A stretch of DNA of 64,000 nt from Rhodobacteraceae bacterium HTCC2083 (GCA_000156115.1 DS995276.1:2006175-2070174); one strand, 5' to 3'. Shown: positions 9,726 through 18,461, counted from the stretch's first letter. Translations and numbers: made by a program. Notes: generated from the letters alone by a model not told the origin.

Positions 9726-10571
9726 TTACACCAAATCAGCCCATGACACACTAAATTCCTTAAGCGTTGCTTTGGCATCGTCCTCGCTTAGCGCAACTTC
9801 AACCAAGGTTTTGGTGCGGTCCGACAAGAGGCCGCGCCGTCCGTACATATTTTCGCCATGCCCCGTTAAATAGAGCGCGGCTTTAAAAGGAACCGCGGAC
9901 AAAGGGCGTTCATAGAGCGTGCAATAGGCGGCGATTTGCGTGTGTGAACGGTGTTGCGACAAGAACTTCGTGTAGGTCTTATGTGTGCGAAAATCGACAT
10001 AGACAGCCGCGCAAGATCCGCAAAACGCGTTGAAGTTATCAAGCGCCACGATCCTTTGTTCGGCGAGTGCGATGAAATAGCCAGTGTCGATCAAATACCC
10101 ACGACCGTTGTTGTCCGCGAGTACATGCTCGACAAACTTCGGATGCAATATATCGTCCGCATCGAACTGCATGTAATAGCCGTCGCGTTTGAGATCACCT
10201 GCAATGTGGCTGATCAATGCGCGCCGCTTATCGCCCTTGTCGTAGAACTTATCGCTGATGTTGGTCTCTATGAAATGGACCCTGTCGTCATCGGGTAGCG
10301 CCGGGCGATCCCGGCCGCATATGTAGACGGTCCAGTTGGGATCACTTTGCGTCATGAACGAGGCCAGCGTGGTCGCGAGATTGGCTTGAACGCGGTCCCA
10401 ATCTTCACTGCGCCTGCGCGACACCAAAGGCATCGCAAAGATCACCAAGGGCGTCTCAGAGGGGACGGGTGTTCCGACGCGACGGTTAAACGCGCGGGCT
10501 TTCATCTGCATTTGAAAGTCGGTTTTGCCGAAACGGATATTGTCGAGGGATTTGAGGATCTTTGAGAGCAC
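9726..10571 (-). CDS. Glycosyltransferase family 2-like protein
   Basis: 281 residues with a GT-A-like layout. After LVIFAMPLVSRRR and DPNWTVYICGRD, the sequence YYMQFDADDILHPKFV holds a DxDD motif of the type that binds the divalent metal and sugar nucleotide. GHGENMYGRRG lies near the C-terminus. There is no membrane segment. The donor and acceptor are unknown; such proteins often modify surface polysaccharides. It lies alone on the minus strand, back to back with the CIA30-like gene, inside the cmk-rpsA insertion. Confidence 0.7.
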   Translation of the reverse strand: MLSKILKSLDNIRFGKTDFQMQMKARAFNRRVGTPVPSETPLVIFAMPLVSRRRSEDWDRVQANLATTLASFMTQSDPNWTVYICGRDRPALPDDDRVHFIETNISDKFYDKGDKRRALISHIAGDLKRDGYYMQFDADDILHPKFVEHVLADNNGRGYLIDTGYFIALAEQRIVALDNFNAFCGSCAAVYVDFRTHKTYTKFLSQHRSHTQIAAYCTLYERPLSAVPFKAALYLTGHGENMYGRRGLLSDRTKTLVEVALSEDDAKATLKEFSVSWADLV

Positions 10572-10643
10572 GCGCCGTTTCCGTCAGTCAGATAAGTTGA
10601 CGCTATGGTTACTCTGGCATGTGCGTGCTGTGCAAATGGTATT

Positions 10644-10678
10644 GTGCGCCCCGCACTTGCCTTGGGGGTCGGGCGCAC
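10644..10678. repeat. Inverted repeat between divergent genes
   Basis: GTGCGCCC at 10644-10651 is a perfect inverted match of GGGCGCAC at 10671-10678, with a 19-base spacer. It lies in the 136-base gap between the divergent glycosyltransferase and CIA30-like genes. It could be a protein site or an RNA hairpin in the leader of the rightward gene. There is no T-run, so it is not a terminator. Confidence 0.4.
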
Positions 10679-10707
10679 CACCTAAGAAGAAACAAAGGGG
10701 CTTATAT

Positions 10708-11238
10708 ATGCGAGTTTGGATATGCACGATGATGCTTTGCGCGAGCGCTGCAATGGCGGAGCCTGCGACGATGATTGAGCGCTTTGACGCGGGCGCGGGG
10801 GAGCGGTGGCGCTATATTGGCGACAATGTGATGGGCGGCGTATCGTCCGGGCAAGCGCAGATCGGGGCGCAGGGCCTGCATCTTACGGGGCAGGTGAGCA
10901 CGGAGAATAACGGTGGTTTCATCCAAGTGCGCCGTGAGTTTGAAGATGGCTTGGACGCGGATGTTTCGGCCTTGGTGCTGCGCGTGCGCGGGAATGGCGA
11001 GCGCTACACGGTTTTCCTACGCACCCGCCAAGCGCGCCTGCCTTGGCATAACTACAAAGCGTCTTTTGTCGCTGGGTCTGCGTGGTCCGAGGTGCGTTTG
11101 GAGTTGTCCGCGTTTGAGCGCTCGACTTCCGTCTTGCCCGCAACGGTGTCGCCTGAGGATGTGAAGAGCATCGGATTGGCCGCTTACGGCGCGGATTATG
11201 AGGCGGATTTGTGGGTTGGGCGTGTTGAGGCTGAGTAA
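10708..11238 (+). CDS. CIA30-like exported protein
   Basis: 176 residues. The first 18 (MRVWICTMMLCASAAMA, then EP) look like a Sec signal peptide. The mature part, FDAGAGERWRYIGDNVMGGVSSGQAQI, matches the CIA30 / NADH:ubiquinone oxidoreductase intermediate-associated family, a galactose-binding-like beta fold, with RVRGNGERYTVFLRTRQ in the middle. Bacterial members are usually periplasmic with no proven function; a role in complex I assembly is known only for the eukaryotic relatives. Start chosen for the signal peptide; a longer in-frame start at 10525 is less likely. Confidence 0.7.
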   Translation: MRVWICTMMLCASAAMAEPATMIERFDAGAGERWRYIGDNVMGGVSSGQAQIGAQGLHLTGQVSTENNGGFIQVRREFEDGLDADVSALVLRVRGNGERYTVFLRTRQARLPWHNYKASFVAGSAWSEVRLELSAFERSTSVLPATVSPEDVKSIGLAAYGADYEADLWVGRVEAE

Positions 11239-11659
11239 GGTTTGAGCACGCGAAACGGCGGCTGGGGCGATTGCCCTGCCGCGTTGGTCTTTAATGTATT
11301 TCTAAAAATGGCGGCCGCCATGAAGCGGATCGTTGGAAGGTCTCGGGGATTTTTACGTCCCTTGCTCGCTCTGGCGGCTGTTGACCGCGTAGTCTTGCGC
11401 AAGATCGAAGGCGCTCGCATTGCTGCAAGTCTGTGATCCTGATTTCAGTGGTTAACCGAGGAGGAGTTTGCTTTGAGTGGGTTAAGGAATTGTGAGGGGT
11501 GAGTTCGGTGGGGTGGGAGTGAATGTCGTGCTTGTTTACTGGAGCTTATGTCTTTTTCAAGTTTGCGGTTTCGGTTGTATACAAATGAACCGCCTGTTAA
11601 CCAGTTCTTGCTAAAACGTGCTCTATGATGGGTAGTTCTTTGCAGAACATTGAGGGAAC
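11239..11659. other. Gap without a recognisable gene
   Basis: The 421 bases hold two short opposed open frames (11242-11436 rightward from a TTG, 11196-11420 leftward overlapping the CIA30-like gene). Neither resembles a known protein and neither has a good ribosome site. The right half (about 11520-11659) is AT-rich and includes TTGTATAC and TTTTCAAG stretches that could hold a promoter for the HAD-membrane gene. Composition changes here from the GC-rich left to the AT-rich gene on the right. Confidence 0.5.
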
Positions 11660-13153
11660 ATGCAGTCAATTAAACTCCTGATTACAGACTTAGATGACAC
11701 ACTTTTCAATTAGTTTGACCAATGGCATGCTTCATTCGAGTACCTATTTTCGGAAATTCGCTCACGTATCCCTTTGAGCGAACTTTCTGATGACGACCTG
11801 AAGTTGGAAATCAGGACAATTCACACAGTAGCTGAAACTAGCGAATACTCTTTTCTTGTAGACGAATTGCCATGTCTGTCGTCTAAATTTCCGAATATGG
11901 CTATTCGCGATGAGTTTGCTGGTGTGCTTGTCGAATATAAACGCAAGCGAAGAAAAGCATTGCGTTTGTTTCCCGGTGTGATGAAAACCTTAGAAAAGCT
12001 CAAAAGTTCTGGGGTGAAGTTAGTAGCTTACACCGAGTCCATGGAGTATCACACGGTCGAAAGACTTAAGGTGCTTGGTTTAGATGGAGTGATTGATCAT
12101 CTGTATAGTCGTGATGACCATGCTTCACCCGCACACATTGAAAAAGTAAGGCTTAGAACTGAGCCTGATGAAAACTATGCACTTGCCAATACGCGTCACA
12201 CCAAGCTCGAGATCAGTCACAGGAAGCCAGCGACTGAAATTCTAGAGAGGATTATTGCCGAATGCGGTGTTGATAAGTCTCAGTGCCTCTATGTTGGCGA
12301 CAGTCCTATGAAAGATATCGCTATGGCTAACGCTTGCGGGATTACTAGTGTTCTAATTACTCACCCAAATTCGAAGCTTAATGATGAGCGTTACGAGCTA
12401 TTGCGAAGCGTAACGCATTGGACTGATGCTGAAGTTTCTGACGAAAAAATTGTCACGCCAACACCGACCCATACGATTTCGACATTCGCAGAGCTATTAG
12501 CTTTGTTTGATTTTGGCTTAGCGAGATCGGTGTCACCGGAAGTGCTGACAGTTTGGGAAAAAACGATCGAAGTTCAAATGCATTTCAACGATATTCAGTT
12601 GAGAATTCGATCACTTTATGCATCTGTTATGGTTGGTATCGTTGGAGCAACTGGAGCAGTGATTGCAACTGTGGAGGATCCTAGCTTTGAGATTGGGAAT
12701 CTTTCATTCCATTTCGTGTTTATTGCAATTTTCGCTATTTTACTTTCCAACGCTCTTTTTTACATGATGGACCGTCACTGGTATCATCGGTTTTTACAAG
12801 GTGCTGTGATGAACGCAGTAAAAATTGAGAAAGAATTTGGATCAGTTTTGGCGGGAATCCGGCTCAGCCACGAAATTAGTTATAAGAGTAAATTTTCTTT
12901 TGCAAAATTTAGTTTTATCTATTTTGCGACATTTGCACTTAGGAAAGTGAGAGGCCAATATTTACGGGACAGCTTAGAAATTTCTTCCGATGACAGGTTG
13001 GAAATTTTCTATAGAGGTATTTATAAACCTGCCGTTATTTTACTCGGTGTCACGTTTTTTTGCGGAGGGTTGAAATATGATGGGGCCGCTATCTATGAAT
13101 TGGTATTAAACCTTCTTCCTTTTGAGGGTACACATGGCTACTTCGGTGGCTAG
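11660..13153 (+). pseudogene. HAD-domain/membrane protein broken by an in-frame amber codon
   Basis: From ATG 11660 the frame reads QSIKLLITDLDDTLFN and then meets TAG at 11711-11713, followed in the same frame by FDQWHASFEYLF and 470 further codons. HAD proteins usually have Trp at this point, and TGG to TAG is a single change, so this is probably a nonsense mutation. The catalytic DxDDT lies before the stop; motif VGDSPMKDIAMANA lies after it. The C-terminal 200 residues add two hydrophobic segments, NALFYMMDRHWYHR and a third segment near the end. A restart at TTG 11774 would lack the nucleophile. Codon use is clearly more AT-rich than in the neighbours, which suggests transfer. I do not recognise the HAD plus two-TM combination. 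Confidence 0.75.
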
Positions 13154-13209
13154 TGGTGTAATGGATCTGGTTTGTGTTTCGTAAAGCCCGAATAGCACAT
13201 TCATGTGCC

Positions 13210-13347
13210 GGGCTATCGCCAGACCGCTCGACAGGGCTGGCGATTTTGTGAGGGCAGACATCCTCATAAATGTTCGACGGATTTGGCAGGGATAAAGTGC
13301 TGCCTCAGAACTGATAGTTCGCCTGCCCAGCGGTCTGGCGATAGCCC
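13210..13347 (+). promoter_or_regulatory. Possible rpsA leader with alternative hairpins
   Basis: The 413 bases from 13154 to the rpsA start contain no convincing gene. A 19-base perfect inverted repeat pairs 13210-13228 with 13329-13347. The left arm also holds ATCGCCAG (13215-13222), which can pair instead with CTGGCGAT (13237-13244), followed by TTTG. The two pairings exclude each other, as in attenuators and r-protein leader RNAs. The right arm has its own small CCAG/CTGG hairpin. The direct role in rpsA control is inference; it could also be an intergenic repeat. Confidence 0.45.
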
Positions 13348-13566
13348 TGCGCCGCGACAGGAAGTCCTTGCTCCACACGCGATTCCCCTCTATACGCGCG
13401 AGCGTCGAGACGGTGGTTAACACCGCGCGCACTTGAGATGAGTAGGGTTGGAGCTTCCAGCCCTCTTTTTATTTTGCGTGAAACCGGATCGACCAAAGCA
13501 ACCCAAAGACCGGCGGAGACAACCGCACGGCCAGTAAAACAACGTTAAAAGGATATGAAACGCCAC

Positions 13567-15240
13567 ATGGCTAATCTAATGGACGAGTTTGAAGCACTCT
13601 TAAGCGAAAGCTTCGAAATGGACACACCCGATGAAGGGACAGTTGTCAAAGGTAAGGTCATCGCAATCGAAGCGGGCCAAGCCATTATCGACGTAGGCTA
13701 CAAGATGGAAGGCCGCGTCGACATCAAAGAATTCGCAAACCCTGGTGAAGCTCCTGAAATCGCTGTTGGCGACGAAGTTGAAGTGTTCCTGCGCTCCGCA
13801 GAGAACTCACGCGGCGAAGCGGTTATCTCTCGTGAGATGGCGCGCCGTGAGGAAGCTTGGGATCGCCTTGAGAAGGCATACGCAGACGAAGAGCGCGTTG
13901 AAGGCGCAATCTTTGGTCGCGTTAAAGGCGGCTTTACGGTTGATCTTGGCGGCGCGGTTGCGTTCTTGCCAGGTTCTCAGGTTGACGTGCGCCCTGTGCG
14001 TGACGCGGGCCCACTTATGGGTCTTAAGCAGCCGTTCCAAATCCTCAAGATGGACCGTCGTCGTGGCAACATCGTTGTTTCGCGTCGTGCAATCCTTGAA
14101 GAGTCCCGCGCAGAACAGCGTGCAGAAGTCATCGGCAACCTCACTGAAGGTCAAGCGGTTGACGGCGTTGTCAAAAACATCACCGAGTACGGCGCATTCG
14201 TCGATCTTGGCGGCGTAGACGGTCTTCTTCACGTGACAGACATGGCATGGCGCCGTGTGAACCACCCGTCCGAGATTTTGACAATCGGCGAGACGGTCAA
14301 GGTTCAGGTCATCAAGATCAACAAAGAGACGCACCGCATCTCCTTGGGCATGAAGCAGTTGCAAGAAGATCCATGGGATCTGGTTGCTGGCAAGTACCCA
14401 CTCGAGTCCACGCACACAGGTCGTGTCACCAACATCACTGATTACGGCGCATTCGTTGAGCTGGAGCCAGGTGTTGAGGGTCTCGTACACGTTTCCGAAA
14501 TGTCCTGGACAAAGAAGAACGTACACCCGGGCAAGATCGTGTCTACGTCTCAGGAAGTCGAAGTCATGGTTCTGGAAATCGACGGCACAAAGCGTCGCGT
14601 TTCTCTTGGTCTCAAGCAGACACAGCGCAACCCATGGGAAGTCTTTGCAGAGCAGTTCCCTGAGGGCACTGAGGTTGAAGGCGAAGTCAAGAACATCACC
14701 GAGTTCGGTTTGTTCATTGGCCTCGAGGGCGACATCGACGGCATGGTTCACCTCTCCGACCTATCTTGGGACGAGCGCGGCGAAGAAGCCATTCAGAGCT
14801 ACCACAAGAACGACATCGTTCAGGCGGTTGTTTCCGAAGTCGACGTTGAGAAAGAGCGTATCTCCCTCTCCGTTAAAGCGCTTGGCGGCGACAAGTTCGC
14901 TGAAGCGGTTGGCGGCGTGAAGCGCGGTTCCATCGTGACTGTCACAGTGACAGCCATCGAAGAGGGCGGCGTTGAGGTTGAGTATGAAGGCATGAAGTCC
15001 TTCATCCGTCGTTCTGATCTGTCCCGTGACCGTGCCGAGCAGCGCCCAGAGCGTTTCTCCGTTGGCGATAAAGTCGACGTGCGCATCACAAACGTGGACG
15101 CGAAGACACGCCGTTTGGGTGTCTCCGTGAAAGCGCGCGAGATCGCAGAAGAGAAGGAAGCGGTTGAGCAGTATGGTTCTTCTGATAGCGGCGCGTCCTT
15201 GGGTGATATCCTTGGCGCAGCTTTGAAGTCTGACGACTAA
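13567..15240 (+). CDS. rpsA: 30S ribosomal protein S1
   Basis: About 557 residues with repeated S1 RNA-binding domains. Repeats are visible from residue about 20 onward, with the signature G-x-V-x-x-I-T-x-[YF]-G-[AL]-F-[VI] recurring at about residues 190, 285 and 375. S1 helps the ribosome bind and unfold mRNA leaders. ATG 13567 (MANLMDEFEALL) fits the family N-terminus; the AAAAGGA at 13547-13553 is 13 bases away, and the alternative ATG 13555 is too close to it. Codon use is highly biased, as expected for a strongly expressed gene. It is followed by a clear terminator. Confidence 0.95.
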   Translation: MANLMDEFEALLSESFEMDTPDEGTVVKGKVIAIEAGQAIIDVGYKMEGRVDIKEFANPGEAPEIAVGDEVEVFLRSAENSRGEAVISREMARREEAWDRLEKAYADEERVEGAIFGRVKGGFTVDLGGAVAFLPGSQVDVRPVRDAGPLMGLKQPFQILKMDRRRGNIVVSRRAILEESRAEQRAEVIGNLTEGQAVDGVVKNITEYGAFVDLGGVDGLLHVTDMAWRRVNHPSEILTIGETVKVQVIKINKETHRISLGMKQLQEDPWDLVAGKYPLESTHTGRVTNITDYGAFVELEPGVEGLVHVSEMSWTKKNVHPGKIVSTSQEVEVMVLEIDGTKRRVSLGLKQTQRNPWEVFAEQFPEGTEVEGEVKNITEFGLFIGLEGDIDGMVHLSDLSWDERGEEAIQSYHKNDIVQAVVSEVDVEKERISLSVKALGGDKFAEAVGGVKRGSIVTVTVTAIEEGGVEVEYEGMKSFIRRSDLSRDRAEQRPERFSVGDKVDVRITNVDAKTRRLGVSVKAREIAEEKEAVEQYGSSDSGASLGDILGAALKSDD

Positions 15241-15264
15241 GCTTTGATGTGTAAGATTTGAGAG

Positions 15265-15299
15265 AGGCCCCGTGGGAGTGATCCTGCGGGGCCTTTTTT
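15265..15299 (+). terminator. Rho-independent terminator after rpsA
   Basis: GGCCCCG at 15266-15272 pairs with CGGGGCC at 15287-15293, followed by a run of six T (15294-15299). It starts 25 bases after the rpsA stop. Confidence 0.9.
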
Positions 15300-15368
15300 G
15301 TTTAGGGCGGTGAATGGCGGCTTGGAGCCCGAATTACGTGATGCCGCACCTTGCAGCCATGTCAGCTT

Positions 15369-15962
15369 TCAGGTGCCCAGATCGGGGATGATGTCGAAGA
15401 TATTCATTCCCTGCATGGTGTCTTTCTTGAAGCGGTCGGCCGTCAAGAGTTGCGCATAGCCATGCACAAGGCTCCACACGAACATCTGCTGCTTCGCTTC
15501 AACTTTGGCGGCATCCCCATGATACCGGCCAAAGTCTTTCGATAGGTCCGCCAAGATCACAAAGCATGCGCCGACATGGCGCAAAAGGTCGGGGTCGCTT
15601 GAAGACACTCTATCGCGGGCGAACATCAATTCGTATAAAGCTGGGAGTTCCTGTGCGAATGCCACATAGCCGAGTAATGCCGCCTGCCGACGGGCGCCGC
15701 GATCCGCAGTCTCTTTGACGCCCCTCTTCATGTAAGTTTCCAATTCCGCATAGCCTTGTGCTGCGAGGGCGGTCAACAGTGCCTCTTTGTTCGCGAAATG
15801 GTTTTGCGGAGCGGTCGCGCTTACACCGGCCGCTTGAGCGCACTTTCTCAAAGACAAATTACTGTGGCCCTCGGTCTCGAGCAGTCGGCGCGCGGCGGCG
15901 AGCAGAGACTCTCTGAGATTGCCGTGATGATAAGGCTTTGTGTCTTTGGCTTCTGTCTTCAT
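15369..15962 (-). CDS. TetR-family transcriptional regulator
   Basis: 197 residues from ATG 15962. The N-terminal helix-turn-helix is ESLLAAARRLLETEGHSNLSLRKCAQAAGVSATAPQNHFANKEALLTALA, a clear TetR domain at residues 13-60, and the rest is a helical ligand domain with a C-terminus of the WHG type (FVWSLVHGYAQLL). It is divergent from the hydrolase gene at 16054, and probable operators lie between them. It most likely represses itself and that hydrolase until a small hydrophobic ligand is bound. The ligand is not known. A longer frame upstream (to 16034) covers the operator region and is not likely to be translated. Confidence 0.88.
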   Translation of the reverse strand: MKTEAKDTKPYHHGNLRESLLAAARRLLETEGHSNLSLRKCAQAAGVSATAPQNHFANKEALLTALAAQGYAELETYMKRGVKETADRGARRQAALLGYVAFAQELPALYELMFARDRVSSSDPDLLRHVGACFVILADLSKDFGRYHGDAAKVEAKQQMFVWSLVHGYAQLLTADRFKKDTMQGMNIFDIIPDLGT

Positions 15963-16043
15963 ATGTGCAGTGTAAACTTTTTCTTGACAGTCATGCAATA
16001 CGCGAATACGGATATGTACAATGCAAATATGCACTGCACATAT
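15961..16043. promoter_or_regulatory. Divergent promoter with probable TetR operators
   Basis: ATATGTGCAGTG (15961-15972) recurs as its exact reverse complement CACTGCACATAT (16032-16043), and a related copy ATATGTACAATGCA lies at 16012-16025. A TTGACA at 15984-15989 is a good -35 for the rightward hydrolase, with a weaker -10 around 16005-16018. The first copy touches the TetR start codon and the last ends ten bases before the hydrolase start, a layout that would let one repressor block both genes. Confidence 0.65.
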
Positions 16044-16053
16044 AGGAGCTAAG

Positions 16054-17076
16054 ATGAAAAAGATGTTGGTTTACGCACTCGGAGCTGTTGTTGGTTTGGT
16101 GGTTCTGGCAACTGCCTTTTGGTTCACGAACCCGATGGGACTGCGGGACACGGTCCTTGCAAATCAGTTCGCCAAGATGAGGGTCGCCCCTAGTCGTCTA
16201 GGCAATCCCAAGACTCCTAGTGATTTTGGAATGACGTATAGCGACGTTGATATTGTGACCGATGACAACGTGAGGCTCAGTGCGTGGGAAATCCCGGCGG
16301 CGTCCGCTTCGGATCGGACTGTCATCCTCAACCATCCTTTGACGACAACCCGCTATGGTTCGGAAAAAGGACTTGATGGCGTTCCTGCAGAGTTCCTCCC
16401 GATGGTCAAGCATCTCCACGATGCAGGCTATAATGTGGTGATGTATGATCATCGTGGCCAGGGCGACAGCGACGGTGGCTTGGGGCGCACCGCCAAAGGC
16501 ACCGAAGCGCTAGTCGGAACGGGCGTCACCGAATGGCAGGACGTGGTCGCATCACTAAAATACGTTCTGAGCCACGATGATTTCGCGGACGACGAGATCA
16601 TCTTCATGTCGCAATGCATGGGAGCGAATGCCACATTCCTTGCGTGGCAGAACGCGCCCGAACTGTTTGCCAACCCGCAGATCAAGGGACTTGTCGCGCA
16701 TCAGCCGACCCTGTCCTACAAGATGTCTGACCGCTTCATCCGGGCCAAGACAGGCCTCGATCTGGTGGATCGGGTTCTTGAAACCCAACTTGAAAAATAC
16801 GGGATTGGCTTTGCCAATGCCTTGGAAACGGTTCCAAGTATCACGGTACCAATCCTCTTCGCGCAGGTTGAGAAGGATCAATACACCTTCAACACGGAAA
16901 CCGGGCAGAACGACATCCAGGAGATCATTGACGCGGCCACGACCGAAAACGAGGTGATCTGGATCGGCCCCGAGCATCCGAATGCATTCGGTTCTAACAT
17001 GCGGTTTGACGGGTACCAGTACTTCAATCATCACCCCGAACAACTGCTGGAATTCATGTCGCGACAGTTCAGCTGA
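16054..17076 (+). CDS. Membrane-anchored alpha/beta hydrolase
   Basis: 340 residues from ATG 16054, with TAGGAG eleven bases upstream. Residues 4-24 (MLVYALGAVVGLVVLATAFWF) form a membrane anchor or uncleaved signal. The hydrolase part has TVILNHPLTTTRYG, VVMYDHRGQGDSDGG and, at the place of the nucleophile, IIFMSQCMGANAT, where Cys takes the position of the usual Ser. The end carries GPEHPNAFG with a possible catalytic His. Such Cys-containing forms resemble dienelactone hydrolase-like enzymes. Its substrate is probably related to the ligand of the divergent TetR regulator. Confidence 0.75.
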   Translation: MKKMLVYALGAVVGLVVLATAFWFTNPMGLRDTVLANQFAKMRVAPSRLGNPKTPSDFGMTYSDVDIVTDDNVRLSAWEIPAASASDRTVILNHPLTTTRYGSEKGLDGVPAEFLPMVKHLHDAGYNVVMYDHRGQGDSDGGLGRTAKGTEALVGTGVTEWQDVVASLKYVLSHDDFADDEIIFMSQCMGANATFLAWQNAPELFANPQIKGLVAHQPTLSYKMSDRFIRAKTGLDLVDRVLETQLEKYGIGFANALETVPSITVPILFAQVEKDQYTFNTETGQNDIQEIIDAATTENEVIWIGPEHPNAFGSNMRFDGYQYFNHHPEQLLEFMSRQFS

Positions 17077-17300
17077 GGCAGCTATCGTCCACTTCCGCAC
17101 TTGCTGAAATTCAAGCAGCGGACCCTCTGGCAATCCAGCCGTAGGTCCGCTTCGTCTGCCGAGCCGACATTCGGAGAAGCAACATCAAGGAGCCTTAGCA
17201 GCGAATGTCTCCTTCTCTAATTGGGTGTTTGGGTCAAGCTCATTGAGCCTCCCCCTTTGAAGTGGTCCGCCCCTATAGTTAGGAAAGCGGAGGACCTGAG

Positions 17301-17579
17301 ATGGCCATTAAGAGACCAAAGCCCGAAGAGATTGTCGTGAAGTTACGGCAGGTTGAAGTTCTGATGGGGCAAGGCATGCCTCGGATTGACGCAATCAGAC
17401 AGATCAGTGTGACTGAACAAACCTATTATCGCTGGAAGAAGAAGTATGGCGGAATGGGCACGGAACAACTCAAGGAATTAAAGCGCCTTCAGAAAGAGAA
17501 CGAACGTCTTCGGCGTGCAGTTTCCGACCTGACGCTGGATAAGTTGATCTTAAGGGAGGCCGCATCGGGAAACTTCTAA
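17301..17579 (+). CDS. IS3-family transposase OrfA
   Basis: 92 residues. It has an N-terminal helix-turn-helix ([19 protein letters not shown] to [11 protein letters not shown]) that binds the element ends, and then a leucine-zipper-like helix [25 protein letters not shown] that lets OrfA and OrfAB pair. The end TCG GGA AAC TTC TAA contains the slippery heptamer at 17567-17573 in the right phase for a -1 shift into OrfB. Start ATG 17301 has a GGAGG-like site before it. Confidence 0.9.
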   Translation: MAIKRPKPEEIVVKLRQVEVLMGQGMPRIDAIRQISVTEQTYYRWKKKYGGMGTEQLKELKRLQKENERLRRAVSDLTLDKLILREAASGNF

Positions 17580-18427
17580 GCCCCTCGCGCAGGCGTGCCT
17601 GCATCAATCACGTTCGTAGTCAGTTCAAAGTTTCTGAGCGTCGTGTCTGCCGTGTATTAGGCCAACACCGATCCACGCAGCGGCGGTTGCCACAAGGGCG
17701 TGCTGACGAAGAACGCTTGGTTGCGGACATGATCGAGTTCACACGCCAGTACGGCCGATATGGCTATCGTCGGGTTGCAGCCCTGCTGAGAGACGCGGGT
17801 TGGCAGGTTAATGACAAGCGTGTCGAACGCCTATGGCGACGTGAGGGGCTTAAAGTGCCAATGAAGCAACCAAAGAAAGGACGGCTCTGGCTGAATGACG
17901 GATCATGTGTCCGTTTACGTCCCGAGTATCGTAATCACGTCTGGTCGTATGACTTCGTGCATCACCGGACAGATGATGGTAGGGCGTTTCGGACGCTTAA
18001 CATCTTGGACGAGCATAGCCGAGAATGTCTGGCGATCCGAGTGAAACGAAAGCTGAACTCGACGGAGGTCATCGACGCTCTTACGGACCTGTTCATCTTG
18101 CGAGGTTTCCCTGCCTACATCCGTTCAGACAACGGCCCTGAGTTCATTGCTGAGGCCGTCAGAGATTGGATCAAAGCCGTGGGAGCCAAGACGGCTTATA
18201 TAGAACCTGGATCACCCTGGGAGAACGGATACTGCGAAAGCTTCAACGGGAGAATGCGAGACGAGTTGCTGAACGGTGAAATCTTCTACTCGCTCCGAGA
18301 AGCCCAAATCATCATTGAAAGATGGAGGAACCATTACAACACCAAGCGACCACACAGTGCATTGGGCTACCGCCCGCCCGCGCCAGAGGCCATCATCCCG
18401 ATGGACCAAAGGCCAATCATGCACTAA
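17543..18427 (+). CDS. IS3-family transposase OrfB (made by -1 frameshift)
   Basis: The open frame runs from just after TAA 17540-17542, overlapping OrfA by 37 bases in the -1 frame; the first ATG-type start is only at 17687, so the functional product is probably the OrfAB fusion. The integrase core is complete: [13 protein letters not shown] (first Asp), [11 protein letters not shown] (second Asp), [16 protein letters not shown] (Glu), the DDE triad. It then has [19 protein letters not shown], the usual IS3 ending. The frame is intact, so the copy may still be active. Confidence 0.88.
   Translation, partial: VDLKGGRIGKLLSPSRRRACINHVRSQFKVSERRVCRVLGQHRSTQRRLPQGRADEERLVADMIEFTRQYGRYGYRRVAALLRDAGWQVNDKRVERLWRREGLKVPMKQPKKGRLWLNDGSCVRLRPEYRNHVWSYDFVHHRTDDGRAFRTLNILDEHSRECLAIRVKRKLNSTEVIDALTDLFILRGFPAYIRSDNGPEFIAEAVRDWIKAVGAKTAYIEPGSPWENGYCESFNGRMRDELLNGEIFYSLREAQIIIERWRNHYNTKRPHSALGYRPPAPEAIIPMDQRPIMH
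17567..17573 (+). other. Programmed -1 frameshift site
   Basis: GGGAAAC lies in the OrfA frame as G GGA AAC, the X-XXY-YYZ pattern used for -1 slippage. It is four bases before the OrfA stop and inside the OrfA/OrfB overlap, so slipping here gives the OrfAB transposase. Confidence 0.65.
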
Positions 18428-18461
18428 CTTTCAAATTGGACCACTCAAGTGGGGCTGCTCA

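Larger units (their letters stand above)
17244..18461 (+). mobile_element. IS3-family insertion sequence (IS407-like), 1218 bp
   Basis: The element is bounded by imperfect inverted repeats: left 17244-17268, right 18438-18461. Both begin TGAGC and end AGTGGTCC, with four or so mismatches and one gap. Inside are two overlapping frames for an OrfAB transposase. No target-site duplication is visible: the four bases to the left are TCAT and to the right CTCC. The right end lies inside a type I secretion ATPase gene whose upstream half is missing. Together these suggest an insertion followed by an adjacent deletion, or recombination between two copies. Confidence 0.9.

Noticed and set aside
11242..11436. 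Small 64-codon protein
   Set aside because: Starts with TTG, has no ribosome site or family likeness, and is overlapped by an opposing frame of equal quality.
13106..13432. 108-codon minus-strand frame in the rpsA leader
   Set aside because: It spans the inverted repeat and the end of the HAD gene, has no ribosome site and no family likeness.
13807..14751. 314-codon minus-strand frame inside rpsA
   Set aside because: Shadow of the strongly biased rpsA codons; the translation has no recognisable domains.
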